From: Streptomyces sp. SID10853
GTDB lineage: Bacteria; Actinomycetota; Actinomycetes; Streptomycetales; Streptomycetaceae
Length of the DNA: 64,000 nt
Assembly: GCF_010548145.1 (NCBI RefSeq)
Contig: NZ_JAAGLN010000001.1
Coordinates: 62,001 to 126,000 of the forward strand
Reading direction: 5' to 3'
The position numbers and the translations under genes are program-made. Shown piece by piece: positions 58,690-64,000 of this stretch; the first letter of the stretch is position 1; every line of letters begins with the position of its first letter. Below the pieces are notes generated by a model. The model made no database searches. It was not told the origin of the DNA and saw only the letters and a program-made list of their open reading frames with translations.

Positions 58690-58969
58690 CTGATTCCCCC
58701 GTTCTCCGCCCGGCAGCCAGGAGCCAGGCGGGCTCAAGCTCATATCTCGCGATCACCAGCGTCACAAGGGCCGCAGGGCCCACAAGCCACCACGGCGCTG
58801 AGCGTGGTCCCGCCCCATCCTGCCCCGGCCCTCATCGCATTGTCTGCGTGCACAGCTGAATCGTCGCGGCCGTTCCCGCGGGGTCTCTTCTGTCACCCAG
58901 TGGTTGTTCCACGTGAAACACCGGCGGCGGGGCCGGCTCCCACTCCCGGGACAGCCCATCTGAAACGCA

Positions 58970-59007
58970 GCAGGGCCCCGATCGCAAAAAAGCGATCGGG
59001 GCCCTGC
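58970..59007. terminator. 16-bp perfect hairpin with A6 loop
   Basis: A 16-bp stem around GGGCCCCGATCGC, loop AAAAAA, lies 18 bp beyond the stop of the leftward DLW-39 gene. Strong enough for termination. The rest of the 335-bp gap (58690-59024) has no gene I can support. Confidence 0.65.
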
Positions 59008-59024
59008 ATTCAAGACGCTGTGTC

Positions 59025-59159
59025 TCACACACCCGAACCTGCGGGCACGGAGTCAGTCGCCTCCGTCCACAGATCCTGCTCGGCGCGATCCGCCTGGATC
59101 TGGCGGTACACGAGGAGCCCGCCGATGGCAGCCAGTGCGACCAGGAGAAGCTTCTTCAC
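59025..59159 (-). CDS. DLW-39 family small membrane protein
   Basis: 44 residues from a GTG. One N-terminal membrane segment (KKLLLVALAAIGGLLVYRQI) and the signature AEQDLWTEATD. This short family is found near gyrA and tRNA-Ile in actinobacteria. Function unknown. Confidence 0.9.
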   Translation of the reverse strand: MKKLLLVALAAIGGLLVYRQIQADRAEQDLWTEATDSVPAGSGV

Positions 59160-59271
59160 CGCGCGACCTCGTCTTTCCTTGACGTAAGGGACTTCTGGCG
59201 CCCGACTATACACACCGGCCGATACCGATCGGTGACCTAGTTCCCATCCAACTATCAGGCCCGGTAATGCA

Positions 59272-59304
59272 GTCGGCCCGGACGGTAAAACCGTCCGGGC
59301 CGAC
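59272..59304 (-). terminator. Terminator after tRNA-Ile
   Basis: A 15-bp perfect stem (GTCGGCCCGGACGGT and its complement) with a 3-base loop lies 9 bp beyond the tRNA 3' end. Confidence 0.7.
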
Positions 59305-59312
59305 CTTCGCGG

Positions 59313-59386
59313 TGGGGCTAACAGGATTTGAACCTGTGGCCTCATCCTTATCAGGGATGCGCTCTAACCAACTGAGCTATAGCCCC
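59313..59386 (-). tRNA. tRNA-Ile (anticodon GAU)
   Basis: 74 nt cloverleaf: acceptor GGGGCTA/TAGCCCC, D-arm GCTC...GAGC, anticodon stem ATCCC-TGATAAG with anticodon GAT, T-arm CAGG-TTCAAAT-CCTG. CCA is not encoded. It is the tRNA-Ile normally found downstream of gyrA. Confidence 0.95.
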
Positions 59387-59445
59387 GCGCTGCCCCTGAA
59401 GATTAGCGCACTCCAGGGCCAGTCCCAAAATCGATAGCCGAGCCG

Positions 59446-60078
59446 CTACTCGTCCTCGGCGAGGGTCAGCTCGACGCCGCCCACAAACCCGGCCGACAGG
59501 TTGTAGATGAAGGCGCCCAGCGTCGCCAGCGCTGTGGCCAGCACCACATCGATCACCGCGATGACCGACGTGAACAGCAGCACACGCGGCAGCGAGAGGA
59601 ACGACTGAAGATCGAAGCCGCTGCCGTCACTTGAACCGGTGGCCTCACTGATCGTCCCGCCCACGGTCGAGAAGACGCCCATGGCATCCATGACCATCCA
59701 CAGCACAGCGGCGGCCACGATGGTGCAGACGCCCAATGCGATGGACAGCAGGAAACTGACCTTCATGACCGACCAGGGATCGGCCTTGGCCACCCGCAGC
59801 CGAGCCTTCCGCGTGCGAGGCGTCGTACGTGCCCCGGTACGCGGACGCCGCACCCCCGCCTGCGTACCGGCACCGGCCGTACGCGGACGGCCCTGCGGGC
59901 CGCCGACCGGCGTCGGGTACGCCTGCGGAGGCTGGTACGGCTGCGACTCATACTGCGGCTGCGGCTGCGCCCCACGCGTGTCCGTCACCGTTCCCCCTTG
60001 AGAGTCCGCGGCTGGGCCACGGGCACTGCGTGCTCCAGCTCCGGAAGCGGCCGCTCCGTCGCCCGTGGCTCCACTCAC
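59446..60078 (-). CDS. DUF3566 membrane protein
   Basis: 210 residues; GTG at 60078 with AGGAG six bases upstream inside the gyrA end. A Pro/Gln/Tyr-rich N-terminal half precedes ARLRVAKADPWSVMKVSFLLSIALGVCTIVAAAVLWMVMDAMGV and a second membrane helix (VLLFTSVIAVIDVVLATALATLGAFIYNL). Located directly after gyrA in actinobacteria. Confidence 0.9.
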   Translation of the reverse strand: MSGATGDGAAASGAGARSARGPAADSQGGTVTDTRGAQPQPQYESQPYQPPQAYPTPVGGPQGRPRTAGAGTQAGVRRPRTGARTTPRTRKARLRVAKADPWSVMKVSFLLSIALGVCTIVAAAVLWMVMDAMGVFSTVGGTISEATGSSDGSGFDLQSFLSLPRVLLFTSVIAVIDVVLATALATLGAFIYNLSAGFVGGVELTLAEDE

Positions 60079-60081
60079 GTT

Positions 60082-62718
60082 CTACTCCTCGTGCTCCCCA
60101 GTCGAAGGCTCGGTGCCTTCGACTACCGCTTCGACCGTGTCAGCTTCGACCGAACCACCGTCGACCGCATCCGCATCCGCATCGCCGTCGACCGCGTCAA
60201 TCTCTTCGGCCTCTCGGCCGGCCTCGGCGTTGCGAGCGATGCCGACCACGGCATCGCGCTTGCCCAGGTTGATCAGTTGGACGCCCATGGTGTCACGGCC
60301 CGTCTCCCTGACTTCATTGACTCGCGTACGAATCACACCACCGCCGAGCGTGATGGCCAGGATTTCATCCGTACTCTCCACCACCAGCGCACCGACCAGC
60401 GAGCCCCGGTCCTCCACGATCTTGGCGGCCTTGATACCCAGACCGCCGCGGCCCTGGACGCGGTACTCGTCGACGAGGGTCCGCTTGGCGTACCCGCCGT
60501 CAGTGGCAGTGAACACGAAAGTACCCGGCCTGACGACATTCATCGAGAGCAGTTCGTCGCCCTCGCGGAAACTCATGCCCTTGACACCGGATGTCGCACG
60601 TCCCATCGGGCGCAGAGTGTCGTCCGTCGCCGTGAACCGGATCGACTGGGCCTTCCTGCTGACCAGCAGCAGATCGTCTTCGGCCGACACCAACTCGGCG
60701 CCGATCAGCTCGTCGTCGCTGCCGTCCGGGGTCTCCCGAAGGTTGATCGCGATGACGCCACCCGAGCGGGGCGAGTCGTAGTCCTTGAGCGGTGTCTTCT
60801 TCACCAGGCCGCCCTTGGTGGCCAGGATCAGATACGGCGCCGCGTCGTAGTCACGGATCGCCAGGATCTGCGCGATCTGCTCGTCCGGCTGGAACGCCAG
60901 CAGGTTGGCGACGTGCTGGCCGCGCGCATCACGGCCCGCGTCCGGGAGTTCGTACGCCTTCGCCCGGTACACCCGTCCCTTGTTCGTGAAGAACAGCAGC
61001 CAGTGGTGGGTCGTCGAGACGAAGAAGTGGGCGACGATGTCGTCCTGCTTCAGCTTGGTGCCCCGCACGCCCTTGCCGCCGCGCTTCTGCGAGCGGTAGT
61101 CCTCGGTCTTGGTGCGCTTGACGTAACCACCGTTCGTGATGGTGACGACAATGTCCTCCTCGGCGATCAGGTCCTCGATGGACATGTCACCGTCGAAGGG
61201 AACCAGCTTGGAGCGCCGGTCGTCGCCGAACTTGTCGACGATGACCGCCAGTTCCTCACTGACGATCTGCCGCTGACGCTCGGGCGAGACCAGGATCGCG
61301 TTGTACTCGTTGATCTTCGCCTGAAGCTCGTTGAACTCGGCGGTGATCTTCTGGTGCTCCAGAGCGGCCAGTCGGCGCAGCTGCATCTCCAGGATCGCGT
61401 TCGCCTGGATCTCGTCGATCTCCAGCAGGCCCATCAGGCCCTCGCGCGCGACATCGACCGTCTGGCTGCGCCGGATCAGCGCGATGACCTCGTCGATCGC
61501 GTCCAGTGCCTTGAGCAGACCACGCAGGATGTGGGCGCGCTCCTCGGCCTTGCGCAACCGGAACCTGGTGCGCCGGACGATGACCTCGATCTGGTGCGTC
61601 ACCCAGTGGCGGATGAACGCGTCGATCGACAGCGTGCGCGGTACGCCGTCGACCAGCGCCAGCATGTTGGCGCTGAAGTTCGACTGGAGATCGGTGTGCT
61701 TGTAGAGGTTGTTCAGCACGACCTTGGCGACCGCGTCCCGCTTCAGCACGACGACCAGACGCTGCCCCGTACGCGAGGAGGTCTCGTCCCGCACATCGGC
61801 GATCCCGCCGATCTTGCCGTCCTTCACCAGGTCGGCGATCTTCTGCGCGAGATTGTCCGGGTTGGTCTGGTACGGAAGCTCCGTGACCACGAGGCACTGG
61901 CGGTTCTGGATCTCCTCGACCGCGACCACCGCGCGCATCGTGATGGAGCCGCGCCCTGTGCGGTACGCCTCCTCGATGCCCTTGCGCCCCACGACCAGCG
62001 CGCCGGTCGGGAAGTCGGGGCCCTTGATGCGTTCCAGCAGAGCGTCCAGAAGGTCCTCGTGCGAGGCGTCCGGGTTCTCCAGATACCACTGGGCGCCGGC
62101 CGCCACCTCGCGCAGATTGTGCGGAGGGATGTTGGTGGCCATACCGACCGCGATCCCCGCGGAGCCGTTGACCAGCAAGTTCGGGAACCTGGCCGGGAGA
62201 ACCACCGGCTCCTGGTTACGGCCGTCGTAGTTGTCCTGGAGGTCGACGGTCTCCTCGTCGATGTCCCTGACCATCTCCATGGACAGGGGCATCATCTTGC
62301 ACTCGGTGTACCGCATGGCGGCGGCCGGGTCGTTACCGGGAGAGCCGAAGTTCCCGTTCGAGTCCACCAGCGGCATACGCATCGACCAGTGCTGGGCCAG
62401 CCTGACCAGGGCGTCGTAGATCGAGGAGTCACCGTGCGGGTGGTAGGTACCCATGACGTCACCGACGACACGGGCACACTTGTAGAAGCCCTTCTCGGGC
62501 CGGTAGCCGCCGTCGTACATCGCGTACAGCACCCGGCGATGGACGGGCTTCAGACCGTCCCGTACGTCCGGCAGCGCACGCGACACGATGACGGACATCG
62601 CGTAGTCGAGGTACGAGCGCTGCATCTCCGTTTCGAGCCCCACCGGCTCGACACGCATACCGATCCCGGGGACAGCGGGCGGCTGTTCGGGCATCACAGG
62701 GGAATTCTCGTCGGCCAT
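60082..62718 (-). CDS. gyrA: DNA gyrase subunit A
   Basis: 878 residues; ATG at 62718. N-terminal [42 protein letters not shown], the quinolone region [13 protein letters not shown] with the sensitive-type Ser and Asp, and the catalytic Tyr in AAMRYTE. C-terminal pinwheel repeats end in an acidic tail. Together with GyrB it introduces negative supercoils. Core gene that fixes the chromosomal locus. Confidence 0.98.
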   Translation of the reverse strand: MADENSPVMPEQPPAVPGIGMRVEPVGLETEMQRSYLDYAMSVIVSRALPDVRDGLKPVHRRVLYAMYDGGYRPEKGFYKCARVVGDVMGTYHPHGDSSIYDALVRLAQHWSMRMPLVDSNGNFGSPGNDPAAAMRYTECKMMPLSMEMVRDIDEETVDLQDNYDGRNQEPVVLPARFPNLLVNGSAGIAVGMATNIPPHNLREVAAGAQWYLENPDASHEDLLDALLERIKGPDFPTGALVVGRKGIEEAYRTGRGSITMRAVVAVEEIQNRQCLVVTELPYQTNPDNLAQKIADLVKDGKIGGIADVRDETSSRTGQRLVVVLKRDAVAKVVLNNLYKHTDLQSNFSANMLALVDGVPRTLSIDAFIRHWVTHQIEVIVRRTRFRLRKAEERAHILRGLLKALDAIDEVIALIRRSQTVDVAREGLMGLLEIDEIQANAILEMQLRRLAALEHQKITAEFNELQAKINEYNAILVSPERQRQIVSEELAVIVDKFGDDRRSKLVPFDGDMSIEDLIAEEDIVVTITNGGYVKRTKTEDYRSQKRGGKGVRGTKLKQDDIVAHFFVSTTHHWLLFFTNKGRVYRAKAYELPDAGRDARGQHVANLLAFQPDEQIAQILAIRDYDAAPYLILATKGGLVKKTPLKDYDSPRSGGVIAINLRETPDGSDDELIGAELVSAEDDLLLVSRKAQSIRFTATDDTLRPMGRATSGVKGMSFREGDELLSMNVVRPGTFVFTATDGGYAKRTLVDEYRVQGRGGLGIKAAKIVEDRGSLVGALVVESTDEILAITLGGGVIRTRVNEVRETGRDTMGVQLINLGKRDAVVGIARNAEAGREAEEIDAVDGDADADAVDGGSVEADTVEAVVEGTEPSTGEHEE

Positions 62719-62759
62719 TGCTGGTCAAAGTCCTTTCAGTGCGGTCAGCCAAGACCGAC

Positions 62760-64000
<1,241 letters not shown>

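Overview
The window is high-GC actinobacterial DNA and almost certainly Streptomyces. The right end (about 55.3-64 kb) carries gyrB, gyrA, a DUF3566 protein, tRNA-Ile, a DLW-39 protein and a Ser/Thr kinase, the block that normally sits beside the origin of replication. Everything left of a tRNA-Ala(UGC) gene at 55.1 kb looks like a mobile element. A 617-residue tyrosine integrase lies directly beside the 3' end of that tRNA. The left edge holds the end of a type IV secretion (T4SS) gene set: the tail of a VirB4-like ATPase, a VirD4-like coupling protein and satellite genes. A MobF relaxase lies at 27.3-31.7 kb. I read this as an integrative and conjugative element (ICE) that transfers single-stranded DNA, not the FtsK/TraB-type element more usual in Streptomyces. 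Its left end is outside the window, and no replication initiator is visible.

Layout. 0-3.3 kb: end of the transfer operon. 3.3-13 kb: accessory genes (2H phosphoesterase-like protein, secreted SGNH hydrolase, EEP-family hydrolase, an XRE/DUF397 regulator pair, an HTH-formylglycine-generating-enzyme-like fusion, a class IV aminotransferase). 13-16.9 kb: a graspetide (ATP-grasp RiPP) operon with two related precursor peptides. 17.2-27.2 kb: an almost fully overlapping nucleotide-metabolism operon. It contains a thymidylate-synthase-like protein with the Asn-to-Asp change of cytidylate hydroxymethylases, two fused NDP-kinase domains, a radical SAM enzyme, an exonuclease, a P-loop kinase-like protein, an aldo/keto reductase, two Nudix-like proteins, an ABC exporter and a MazG-like protein. 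27.3-31.8 kb: relaxase and a nested inverted-repeat oriT candidate. 32-35 kb: membrane and propeller-like proteins. 35-50.3 kb: a long leftward block of plasmid-type genes (ArdC-like, double ParB-like, DUF3560, DUF6349, DUF6197, DUF2786, many unknown). 50.4-53.1 kb: small rightward genes. 53.1-55 kb: integrase.

Two things stand out. First, the 35-50 kb block carries six copies of one promoter (TTGNCN, 17 bp, TTTAAT on the minus strand), each followed by a similar leader of about 90-135 nt with a hairpin and a conserved CTCTCACCAG just before the start codon. Two copies of a roughly 156-nt nested cruciform element lie there too, and its substitutions keep base pairing only when the plus strand folds. 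With an oriT candidate near 31.8 kb and every gene of the block transcribed from the plus strand as template, this resembles a conjugative leading region designed for early expression from the incoming strand. Second, the 14-27 kb region looks like a biosynthetic locus for a modified cytidine nucleotide, next to (perhaps joined with) a graspetide.

All family names come from reading the translations; no database search was run.
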